15,344 nt of DNA from Flavobacteriales bacterium (GTDB lineage Bacteria > Bacteroidota > Bacteroidia > Flavobacteriales_D > Sanyastnellaceae). Position 1 is the stretch's first letter. Every line of letters begins with the position of its first letter. A program made the translations under genes and the position numbers. This document shows positions 8,187 to 14,150 of the stretch, one piece after another. Under the pieces are notes generated by a model, which did no database searches, was not told where the DNA came from, and worked only from the letters and a program-made list of their open reading frames with translations. Location: NCBI GenBank assembly GCA_011524845.1, contig WTJL01000177.1, positions 9,361 to 24,704 of the forward strand, given 5' to 3'.

Positions 8187-9551
8187 TCAGGCCGGCACAG
8201 GCGTGTCGAGTTGCGCAAGCGACGCTGCGATGTCCGCATCGCTGAGTTCGTGGTGCTGCAGCTCCCCGCGCAAATACGTTTCGTAGGCTCCGAGGTCGAA
8301 GTGCCCGTGGCCGCACAAGTGAATCAAAATCACGTCGTCCTTGCCTTCCTTTTTGCAACGCTCGGCTTCTGCAAAAGCCGTTGCCAAGGCATGGCACGTT
8401 TCTGGCGCTGGCAAAATGCCTTCGCACCGCGCAAACGTGACGCCGGCCTCGAAGCATTCGAGTTGGCTGTGGGCCCTGGCTTCAATCAGTTCGTCTTTGA
8501 GCAGTTGACTCACCACCACGCCTGCGCCGTGGTAGCGCAAGCCGCCCGCGTGGATGGGCGCCGGGACGAAATTGTGTCCGAGCGTGTACATCGGAAGAAG
8601 TGGGGTCATGCCCACCGTGTCGCCAAAGTCGTAGCGGAACTGGCCGCGTGTGAGTTTGGGACAGGACGTTGGCTCGCTGGCGATGCAGCGAATGTTGCTG
8701 CCTTCTTTCAAGTTCTTGCCCAAGAAGGGGAACGAGAGGCCTGCAAAGTTTGAGCCGCCACCAAACGGTGCGATGACCACATCGGGCATTTCTCCGGCCT
8801 TTTCCATCTGCTTCACCGCTTCTTGGCCGACCACGGTTTGGTGCAAGAGGACGTGGTTCAACACCGACCCGAGCGCATACTTCGCGTCGGGATCTTGCGC
8901 GGCCACCTCCACAGCCTCGCTGATGGCAATGCCGAGGCTGCCGGGAGAGTTGGGGTCGGCGGCCAAAATGCCTTGTCCTGCCTCGGTCAAGGGAGTGGGG
9001 GACGCGTGCACCGAGGCCCCGTAGGTGTTCATGAGGGTCTTTCTGTACGGCTTTTGGTTGTAGGACAACTTGACCATGAAGACCTCGCATTCCAGCCCAA
9101 ACTGCGCGCACGCAAACGACAAGGCGGAGCCCCACTGGCCCGCTCCAGTCTCTGTTACAATTTTCTTGGTGCCTTCGACTTTGTTGTAATAGGCTTGGGC
9201 CAAAGCGGTGTTGGGTTTGTGCGAACCACTAGGGCTCACCCCCTCGTATTTGTAGTAAATCCGGGCTGGCGTATCGAGGTGTTTTTCGAGGTCGTGGGCC
9301 CGAAACAGCGGCGTTGGCCTGTACTTGAGGTACTTGTCGCGGACCTCTTCCGGAATGTCGACCAAACGGTCGGTGGTCATTTCCTGCGCGATCAACGCCT
9401 GGGGGAAGAGCGGACCAAGCATTTCGGGGCCGATGGGCTCTCGTGTGCCGGGATGCAGGGGAGGAAGTGGCTTGTTGGGCATGTCCGCCACAACGTTGTA
9501 GTAATGGGTGGGGAGCTCGTGCTCCTCGAGGGTGAATTTGTGCTGTCGCAT
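8187..9551 (-). CDS. trpB: Tryptophan synthase beta chain, TrpB2 type
   Basis: A 454-residue PLP enzyme of the TrpB2 (TIGR01415) subgroup, which condenses indole and L-serine to L-tryptophan. TrpB2 differs from ordinary TrpB (about 400 residues) by a longer N-terminus and weaker or absent TrpA partnering. Visible marks are RPTPLFRAHDLEK (78-90), the PLP-lysine segment SGSHKPNTA with Lys112, TETGAGQWGSA (133-143), the phosphate-binding loop GGGSN (264-268) and a C-terminal HLCGHGHFDLGAYE. No trpA or other trp gene lies next to it, so it is an orphan here. The start is set at the Met of MRQHKFTLEE. The frame runs further upstream, but only through the attenuator terminator. It is preceded by a Trp-codon leader peptide and terminator (9581-9797), which indicates control by tryptophan supply and supports a real biosynthetic role. 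Confidence 0.95.
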   Translation of the reverse strand: MRQHKFTLEEHELPTHYYNVVADMPNKPLPPLHPGTREPIGPEMLGPLFPQALIAQEMTTDRLVDIPEEVRDKYLKYRPTPLFRAHDLEKHLDTPARIYYKYEGVSPSGSHKPNTALAQAYYNKVEGTKKIVTETGAGQWGSALSFACAQFGLECEVFMVKLSYNQKPYRKTLMNTYGASVHASPTPLTEAGQGILAADPNSPGSLGIAISEAVEVAAQDPDAKYALGSVLNHVLLHQTVVGQEAVKQMEKAGEMPDVVIAPFGGGSNFAGLSFPFLGKNLKEGSNIRCIASEPTSCPKLTRGQFRYDFGDTVGMTPLLPMYTLGHNFVPAPIHAGGLRYHGAGVVVSQLLKDELIEARAHSQLECFEAGVTFARCEGILPAPETCHALATAFAEAERCKKEGKDDVILIHLCGHGHFDLGAYETYLRGELQHHELSDADIAASLAQLDTPVPA

Positions 9552-9580
9552 GGCGAACAGGTTTTGGAAGAGAAAAGAGG

Positions 9581-9612
9581 GAAACAAAAAAGCCTCCCGA
9601 CATGGGAGGCTT
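9581..9612 (-). terminator. Rho-independent terminator of the trp attenuator
   Basis: On the minus strand a perfect 9-bp stem AAGCCTCCC/GGGAGGCTT with a 5-nt loop (ATGTC) runs straight into a T tract (TTTTGTTT). It ends about 30 nt before the trpB2 start codon, so it acts on transcripts heading into trpB2. On the plus strand the same hairpin is not followed by a T run. Confidence 0.9.
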
Positions 9613-9648
9613 GGCGAATTCGATGGGAAAGCCAGCATTCAAGCTGGC
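9609..9648 (-). promoter_or_regulatory. Attenuator hairpin and competing antiterminator pairing
   Basis: On the minus strand, arm 1 GCCAGC (9648-9643) pairs with arm 2 GCTGGC (9636-9631), a 6-bp stem with a 6-nt loop that begins 7 nt after the leader stop codon. Arm 2 can instead pair with GCCAAGC (9615-9609, one bulged A), or GGCTT (9633-9629) with AAGCC (9612-9608). Either choice takes up the first arm of the terminator. This is the classical 1:2 / 2:3 / 3:4 logic. A ribosome stalled at the last two Trp codons (9664-9659) would cover arm 1 and favour the antiterminator. Pairings were drawn by eye, without energies. Confidence 0.75.
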
Positions 9649-9655
9649 GTGAGGG

Positions 9656-9784
9656 TCACCACCATCGTGTGCACGCGTGCCACATGTCGGATGCGATTGT
9701 CGACATGCGCCACCACCAACGTTGCGCTGGCGTCAGGCTGCGCAAGGCGTCGTTCACAGTGAGGGTGCGGGTGATGTTCTTCAT
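9656..9784 (-). CDS. trpL: Trp leader peptide (attenuation peptide) upstream of trpB2
   Basis: A 42-codon reading frame, too short for a usual gene call, starting MKNITRTLTV. It has six Trp codons: a run of three (9718-9710), one at 9682-9680 and two at 9664-9659 directly before the TGA (9658-9656). Trp is normally about one residue in a hundred, so this density, together with the placement before a terminator and a tryptophan synthase gene, identifies an attenuation leader. The product itself has no expected function; its translation senses charged Trp-tRNA. The start is chosen at 9784 because a -7-like box (9797-9790) ends 5 nt before it. An in-frame ATG at 9796 would add four residues but overlaps that box. 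It begins 34 nt after the decarboxylase stop. At 42 codons it is longer than the 14-codon E. coli trpL. Confidence 0.88.
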   Translation of the reverse strand: MKNITRTLTVNDALRSLTPAQRWWWRMSTIASDMWHACTRWW

Positions 9785-9789
9785 CAAAT

Positions 9790-9797
9790 CAAACATC
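9790..9797 (-). promoter_or_regulatory. Possible -7-like promoter box GATGTTTG for the trp leader
   Basis: Minus-strand GATGTTTG matches TAnnTTTG at all fixed positions except the first and ends 5 nt before the leader ATG at 9784. This is the same spacing as the boxes at 3042, 11313 and 13463. It would make the attenuated transcript start almost on the leader's start codon. A -33 TTG at normal spacing was not found. Confidence 0.4.
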
Positions 9798-9817
9798 GTT
9801 CAGGCTTTCGACAATTC

Positions 9818-11308
9818 CTAGTCGTCGAGCACCTTTGACATGGCCGAGGGCAGCAAAGACTCAAATTCGGTCAGCATGCGTTCGAGGTCCCGTTCTTCTG
9901 TGAGGGGATTCATCAGGGTGCACCTCAGCCAAGTTTTGCCGTCAAACTCGGTTTGGACGACGTACCCACTGCCTTGATCCAGGTGGGCTTTTCGCAACGC
10001 CTTGACGACGTCATTCCACAAAAGGGGCTCATCGATGTCGTGGGGTGGCTCGGGGCGGAAGCACACGATGTTGGCTTGAGGAGTCATGGCCAATTCCCAC
10101 CCCGGCCTTGCAAGCACGAGCTCGGACAAGGCCGATCCGAGGGACCACATCCGGTCGACCAAGGCTTCCCAAATGTCCCAGCCGTGCTCTGCCTTGATGG
10201 CGGCAAGCCGGGTGCTCAGCATGCGTTTGGTGCATTCAAACGTTCGCTTGCCCGTGTCCCACCAGTCCAAATCCTCTGCACTGTCCCACAGGTATTCCGC
10301 ATGTTGGGAAAAGGGGAGGAAGCTGTCGGCATGGCGGGCGTAGAAGACGCCGGTGCACAAGGCCGGCACCCCGCAGGTTTTGTGAAAGTCCATCACCACC
10401 GAGTCGGCGTGTTCGATGCCCTGAACGAGGTGCTTGTGGGCGTTGCTGAACGCCACCGATGCGCCGTGGGCGCCGTCGACGTGCAGCCACAGCCCGTGGT
10501 GTTGGCAGATGGCCGCAATGGACTCCAAAGGATCGTATGCCCCCGCGCTTGTGGTGCAGGAGCTTCCAACGACTGCGAGAACCTGCTTGCCTTGGTCGTG
10601 ACACGATTGGATGCAGCGCTCGAGGTCGTCCACGTCCATCTGGTGTCTGTCGTTGGTGCCTACCAAGACCGTGCCTGCCGCGCCCCATCCCATGGTGCGC
10701 ATCGCGCGGTCGATGCAGTAGTGGGCGCGTTCGGACACCAAAACCACCAAGGGCTTGGGGAATGCGCGAACGCCATCGTTCCAGCTGTCCAGGCCAAGTT
10801 GGTTGGCCACGTGGCGCTGGGCGGCCATCAACGCCACGAGGTTGCCCAGGGTGCCGCCGTGGCACAGCACGCCGCCGCACCCTTCGGGCAAACCGAGGTG
10901 CACCCCGAGTTCGGACATCAAGACGTCTTCATGCACGGCGTTGGTCGGTCCCATTTCGTAGATGGCCTGGCCGTTGTTGAGCATGTCGGTGACCATGCCG
11001 GTCACCGCAGCTTCTGGAAGCACCGCCGCCACCTGGTGTCCCATGTAGCGAGGGTCGTGCAGGTGATTGGACCGCGAGACCACTTCTCGGTGAAGGGCAT
11101 GCCGTCCTTGAGACCACGCGGGGTGATTCTCCCAATGGCTGCGCTCTGCCATTGGCGAAGGCGCGGGGAAGGAAGAAGGCGCAGTGCGGTCCAGGGTTTG
11201 GGCCAAATGCTGAGCCAGCAGGTCCACAGCTTCATGGGAGGCTTCCACAAATTGGCTTGGAGCGAATGCGGCTTTCAGGGTGTCCGAGACGGGGGGCAAC
11301 GACGGCAT
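9818..11308 (-). CDS. PLP-dependent group II amino acid decarboxylase
   Basis: A 496-residue enzyme of the pyridoxal-dependent decarboxylase family (PF00282: glutamate, aromatic amino acid, diaminobutyrate and related decarboxylases), which removes the alpha-carboxylate of an amino acid to give an amine. Key parts are the PLP-stacking His in SERAHY (His196), GGTLGN (151-156), HVDGAHG with Asp278 holding the PLP nitrogen, and the Schiff-base lysine in DFHKTCGVP (Lys310). The N-terminal DPRYMGHQ and C-terminal LRCTLMNPLTEERDLE also fit. Substrate cannot be read from sequence; aromatic amino acids, diaminobutyrate and glutamate-like substrates are all possible. The start is set at 11308 rather than 27 nt upstream because TACTTTCG ends 4 nt before this ATG and would lie inside a longer frame. 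A perfect 10-bp inverted repeat sits just upstream of that box. Confidence 0.92.
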   Translation of the reverse strand: MPSLPPVSDTLKAAFAPSQFVEASHEAVDLLAQHLAQTLDRTAPSSFPAPSPMAERSHWENHPAWSQGRHALHREVVSRSNHLHDPRYMGHQVAAVLPEAAVTGMVTDMLNNGQAIYEMGPTNAVHEDVLMSELGVHLGLPEGCGGVLCHGGTLGNLVALMAAQRHVANQLGLDSWNDGVRAFPKPLVVLVSERAHYCIDRAMRTMGWGAAGTVLVGTNDRHQMDVDDLERCIQSCHDQGKQVLAVVGSSCTTSAGAYDPLESIAAICQHHGLWLHVDGAHGASVAFSNAHKHLVQGIEHADSVVMDFHKTCGVPALCTGVFYARHADSFLPFSQHAEYLWDSAEDLDWWDTGKRTFECTKRMLSTRLAAIKAEHGWDIWEALVDRMWSLGSALSELVLARPGWELAMTPQANIVCFRPEPPHDIDEPLLWNDVVKALRKAHLDQGSGYVVQTEFDGKTWLRCTLMNPLTEERDLERMLTEFESLLPSAMSKVLDD

Positions 11309-11312
11309 GCCC

Positions 11313-11320
11313 CGAAAGTA
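11313..11320 (-). promoter_or_regulatory. -7-like promoter box TACTTTCG for the decarboxylase
   Basis: Minus-strand TACTTTCG matches TAnnTTTG except for C at position 7 and ends 4 nt before the ATG at 11308, so the mRNA would be leaderless. No TTG is seen at the standard -33 spacing; that region is occupied by the inverted repeat at 11323-11355. Confidence 0.5.
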
Positions 11321-11322
11321 GC

Positions 11323-11355
11323 GCGCCGCATGCATCGTTGGGACACATGCGGCGC
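11323..11355. repeat. Perfect 10-bp inverted repeat, operator or hairpin
   Basis: GCGCCGCATG (11323-11332) and CATGCGGCGC (11346-11355) are perfect inverted copies separated by 13 nt. The element starts 3 bp upstream of the decarboxylase -7-like box and so covers the place where the -33 contact should lie, fitting a repressor or activator site. It also lies 26 nt past the DUF4139 stop and could form a hairpin in that transcript, but no U tract follows, so an intrinsic terminator is less likely. Confidence 0.6.
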
Positions 11356-11380
11356 AAGTTGGGCCATCAAGTCGACCACG

Positions 11381-13342
11381 TCAGTCGGCCAAGACCATCA
11401 ATTCGCGGGGAGATTGAATCGCGTACCGCAGTCGCCGTTGTTCCGTGTCGCCGGCTTTGACGTGCAGGTCCCACACGACTTGGCCTGAAGGCTCGTGAAC
11501 GTGGGCGCCATCCAGTTTCAGGCGGTCGATCACGATCTCCTCGGTCCGAACGAGGGGAAGCTGATCTTCCACTTGAATGTGGACGTCGCTGGACTTCCGA
11601 TTGATGATGGTGAACGTGTATTCTCGATTGAATTCCTTTTTGCCCGTGAATGCTCCGACTTTGTCTTCGCGCAGCGTGCGCTTGCGGCGCACCACCAAGT
11701 TGGGGTCGGGGCCGAGCGAAATGGCGAGCGTGTCTTCCACGAAGTCCAGCCGCAGTTGACTTTCTCCCACGTAGTCCTCGCCGAAGTAGACGTGCATCCG
11801 GCCGTTCATCAGGTCCAAGTCTTCCCAGTCCGTGAACATGGCGGTGAGGTAGACTTGCGGGTCCAGCTTGGGGGCGCATTGGTGGAGGTAGTCGGCGTCC
11901 AGTCGATGGTCCTGAATGCGCACGGCATGTGGGTGGCCGTCGGAAGGAATGTCGTAGGTGGCGGCCACGTTGAACCGGGTTTGGGTGGGCGAATGGGCGA
12001 TGTCCACGGCGACAAAGCTCAGTTCTTCTTCCACGTCTCTTCGTCGCGAGGAGGCACGGCCAAACAAACTTTCGGTCATCTCCGTCGATTCAGACGCAAT
12101 GGTCACCACGTCCATGGTCATGGCTGGGGCAAGCGACACGTTCATCACAGGGTTGGAGATGTTGATGGTTTCGACACTGTACCCCACGCTTTGGTAGGAA
12201 AGTGCAGTGGTGCCTTGGGCCACCTGGAGGTTGTAGAAGCCATTGATGTCGGTCACCGCTCGCGTGCGTCCGTCGGACGACATGACCGTGGCGCCCACAA
12301 GCGGCGAGCCGTTGGCGTCGTACAACTGGCCACGCACCTCACGGACGGTGGGGTTGTAGGGCTGAGCCTTGAGCCATGCATTGGCGGAAGCGACCGATGT
12401 CGATCCTCCAGCACGACCTTGGGTGCCGTCGATGTACCACGGCTGAAGGTTGGGTTTGGTCCTGTTCTTGGAAGGCGTTCCGGTGGCGACGGTCAGAGTG
12501 ATGTCTTCCCAGCGTTCGCCCGTGGTTTGGTGCACCAGCGCCTGACACTCCAAGGTCATCGGGTCGTCGACGTCTTTCACCCGAACGTTGTAACTGGGGG
12601 TCCAGCCGGCTTGTTGCATCCAGTAGCTGAACACGAGCTGACCTTGCGTGGCCACATCGGCATCGACGCGCACGGTGACTTCGAGCGACGTCGATGTGCG
12701 CAGCGTCGGCAGGGTCTGCATGGCGAGGTCAAGGGCGGCAATTTCAGCCTGCAGGGAAGCGATGTCACGGTCGATGCGCTCGCGGCCTTCTTGGATGATT
12801 TGAAAGCGCGCTTCGAAAAAAGCGGTGGCCTCCATGAGGCGTTGCAGATCGACCCCGGTGTCTTTCACCTTGAAGTCCTGGTTCTGAAGCAGAAGTTGTT
12901 CCTCTCGGTCAAAGAGCGTTCTGCGGGTTTGGGCGTGTTGAATGTCTTTGTTCAGTTGAATCCGAAGGTTAGAGAGTCGGACGCGCTCCTCGTTGGAGTC
13001 GGCGCCCCCCAGGGTGTCGGTGTGGTAGCGGTGCGACATGCCCAACACTGTAAAATCCCCGCGCCCGGACAGCCGGATTTTGGAAGGATCGATGGCGGTG
13101 TTGAGGTCGGTGAACACAAGAACGTTGGTTCCTGCGTCCAAGGACACGTCCGCCAAACGCTCGACCTGCGCACCCTGCTCGTACACGACGACGTGGTCAA
13201 TGTGGCTGGCCACAGGGGTTTCATTCGAGGACAGATTGGCCAAGGGGACATGCGCAGAGGCAACAAGGGCAAGGCCCAGCATCAGGGCGGCCAAGCCCGC
13301 GGTCAGAAGAAGGCGTTCAAAGGTGGTGTGGGGTCGAATCAT
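11381..13342 (-). CDS. DUF4139 (MuiA-like) surface protein with inserted carboxypeptidase-regulatory-like domain
   Basis: A 653-residue exported protein. The signal peptide has a hydrophobic core at about 11-30. Residues 45-110 are the N-terminal DUF4140-like domain (HIDHVVVYEQGAQVERLADV...GTNVLVFTDL). A coiled-coil helical segment follows at about 115-210. The DUF4139 domain begins near 218 with VFSYWMQQAGWTPSYNVRV and GERWEDITLTVATG, and resumes at about 430 to the end. Between the halves, residues 336-405 form a CarboxypepD_reg-like (SusC-type N-terminal) beta domain: VRGQLYDANGSPLVGATV...TDINGFYNLQV...ALSYQSVGY. The family is annotated as mucoidy-inhibitor-A-like with no known reaction. 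The start is set at 13342, just before the signal peptide; the frame extends 23 codons further without support. It is divergent from the ABC operon and lies 72 bp upstream of the decarboxylase on the same strand. Confidence 0.9.
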   Translation of the reverse strand: MIRPHTTFERLLLTAGLAALMLGLALVASAHVPLANLSSNETPVASHIDHVVVYEQGAQVERLADVSLDAGTNVLVFTDLNTAIDPSKIRLSGRGDFTVLGMSHRYHTDTLGGADSNEERVRLSNLRIQLNKDIQHAQTRRTLFDREEQLLLQNQDFKVKDTGVDLQRLMEATAFFEARFQIIQEGRERIDRDIASLQAEIAALDLAMQTLPTLRTSTSLEVTVRVDADVATQGQLVFSYWMQQAGWTPSYNVRVKDVDDPMTLECQALVHQTTGERWEDITLTVATGTPSKNRTKPNLQPWYIDGTQGRAGGSTSVASANAWLKAQPYNPTVREVRGQLYDANGSPLVGATVMSSDGRTRAVTDINGFYNLQVAQGTTALSYQSVGYSVETINISNPVMNVSLAPAMTMDVVTIASESTEMTESLFGRASSRRRDVEEELSFVAVDIAHSPTQTRFNVAATYDIPSDGHPHAVRIQDHRLDADYLHQCAPKLDPQVYLTAMFTDWEDLDLMNGRMHVYFGEDYVGESQLRLDFVEDTLAISLGPDPNLVVRRKRTLREDKVGAFTGKKEFNREYTFTIINRKSSDVHIQVEDQLPLVRTEEIVIDRLKLDGAHVHEPSGQVVWDLHVKAGDTEQRRLRYAIQSPRELMVLAD

Positions 13343-13462
13343 GGCGGTGATGTTGAGGGTGAATGGAAGGTTTGAATCACCTGAACCAAGGAGTGTGCCA
13401 AAAACCTCCAAACCACCCAGTCAACATCGCAGTGGGTCGCTCGGTTAGGCATGGGTCACCTG

Positions 13463-13470
13463 TATCTTCG
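13463..13470 (+). promoter_or_regulatory. -7-like promoter box TATCTTCG for the ABC operon
   Basis: TATCTTCG matches TAnnTTTG with one change (C at position 7) and ends 5 nt before the ATG at 13476, implying a leaderless transcript. It lies in the 133-bp divergent gap with the DUF4139 gene. No clear -33 TTG is seen. Confidence 0.5.
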
Positions 13471-13475
13471 CGTGA

Positions 13476-14150
13476 ATGATTGAATTGAGCGGCATCACCA
13501 AATCCTACGCCACCGGAGCCCAATCGCTTCAGGTGCTGAAAGGCGTGGACATGAAGGTGAATGCTGGAGAGCTCGTGGCCATCATGGGATCCTCCGGTTC
13601 AGGCAAATCCACGCTGCTCAACATTTTGGGCCTGCTGGACGCCTACGATGGGGGGCACTACAGGTTGGACGGCAAAGACATGGCCGGCCTGACGGAAAGA
13701 AGGGCGGCTGAATTGCGCCGCGAGATGCTGGGCTTCGTGTTCCAGAGCTTCAACCTCATCAACTTCAAGTCGGCTGCGGAAAACGTGGCCTTGCCGTTGT
13801 ACTACCAAAAGGTTCCTCGGAAGGAGCGCACCCACAGGGCCCATGCCTTGCTCGAGCGCGTGGGGTTGTTGGATTGGGCAGACCACTTGCCGTCTCAGAT
13901 GAGTGGAGGCCAAAAGCAACGCGTGGCCATCGCCCGCGCGCTGGCGGCACAGCCTCGTGTCATCCTTGCGGATGAGCCCACGGGAGCCTTGGACAGCGCC
14001 ACGTCGGAAGATGTCATGACCTTGTTGAAGGAGCTCAACGGGGAGGGCATGACCATGGTGGTGGTCACCCACGAATCGGAAATCGCCGCAGAGTGTCAAC
14101 GCACCATCCGATTGAGGGATGGGTTGGTGGAATCCCAAGGTCATGTTTGA
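13476..14150 (+). CDS. ABC transporter ATP-binding protein, MacB/LolD type
   Basis: A 224-residue ATPase subunit of a type VII (MacB/LolD/FtsE-like) ABC transporter. All nucleotide-binding motifs are intact: Walker A GSSGSGKST (38-46), Q-loop FVFQSFNL with Gln90, signature MSGGQKQR (142-149), Walker B RVILADEP (161-168), D-loop GALD and H-loop THE with His199. It acts on the cytoplasmic side as a dimer and powers the permease encoded next, which overlaps its 3' end by 8 bp. MacB-type systems couple ATP use in the cytoplasm to conformational work in the periplasm (export of peptides, toxins or lipoproteins); the substrate here is unknown. A leaderless-type promoter box lies 5 nt upstream of the start. 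Confidence 0.96.
   Translation: MIELSGITKSYATGAQSLQVLKGVDMKVNAGELVAIMGSSGSGKSTLLNILGLLDAYDGGHYRLDGKDMAGLTERRAAELRREMLGFVFQSFNLINFKSAAENVALPLYYQKVPRKERTHRAHALLERVGLLDWADHLPSQMSGGQKQRVAIARALAAQPRVILADEPTGALDSATSEDVMTLLKELNGEGMTMVVVTHESEIAAECQRTIRLRDGLVESQGHV

Noticed and set aside
8182..8191. Palindrome CCTGATCAGG between the convergent lipoprotein and trpB2 genes
   Set aside because: It overlaps the trpB2 stop codon, has no loop or T tract, and a 10-bp palindrome is expected by chance at this scale.
9552..9638. N-terminal extension of trpB2 (starting MLAFPSNSPS)
   Set aside because: It would be read through the attenuator terminator hairpin and resembles nothing in TrpB2. The Met at 9551 fits the family N-terminus.
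11495..13375. Very long plus-strand open frame (626 codons) opposite the DUF4139 gene
   Set aside because: The minus strand encodes a recognisable protein with domains in order. The plus frame has no family features and arises from GC-rich codon bias; similar long antisense frames lie opposite the 1322-2758 and 9953-11488 genes.
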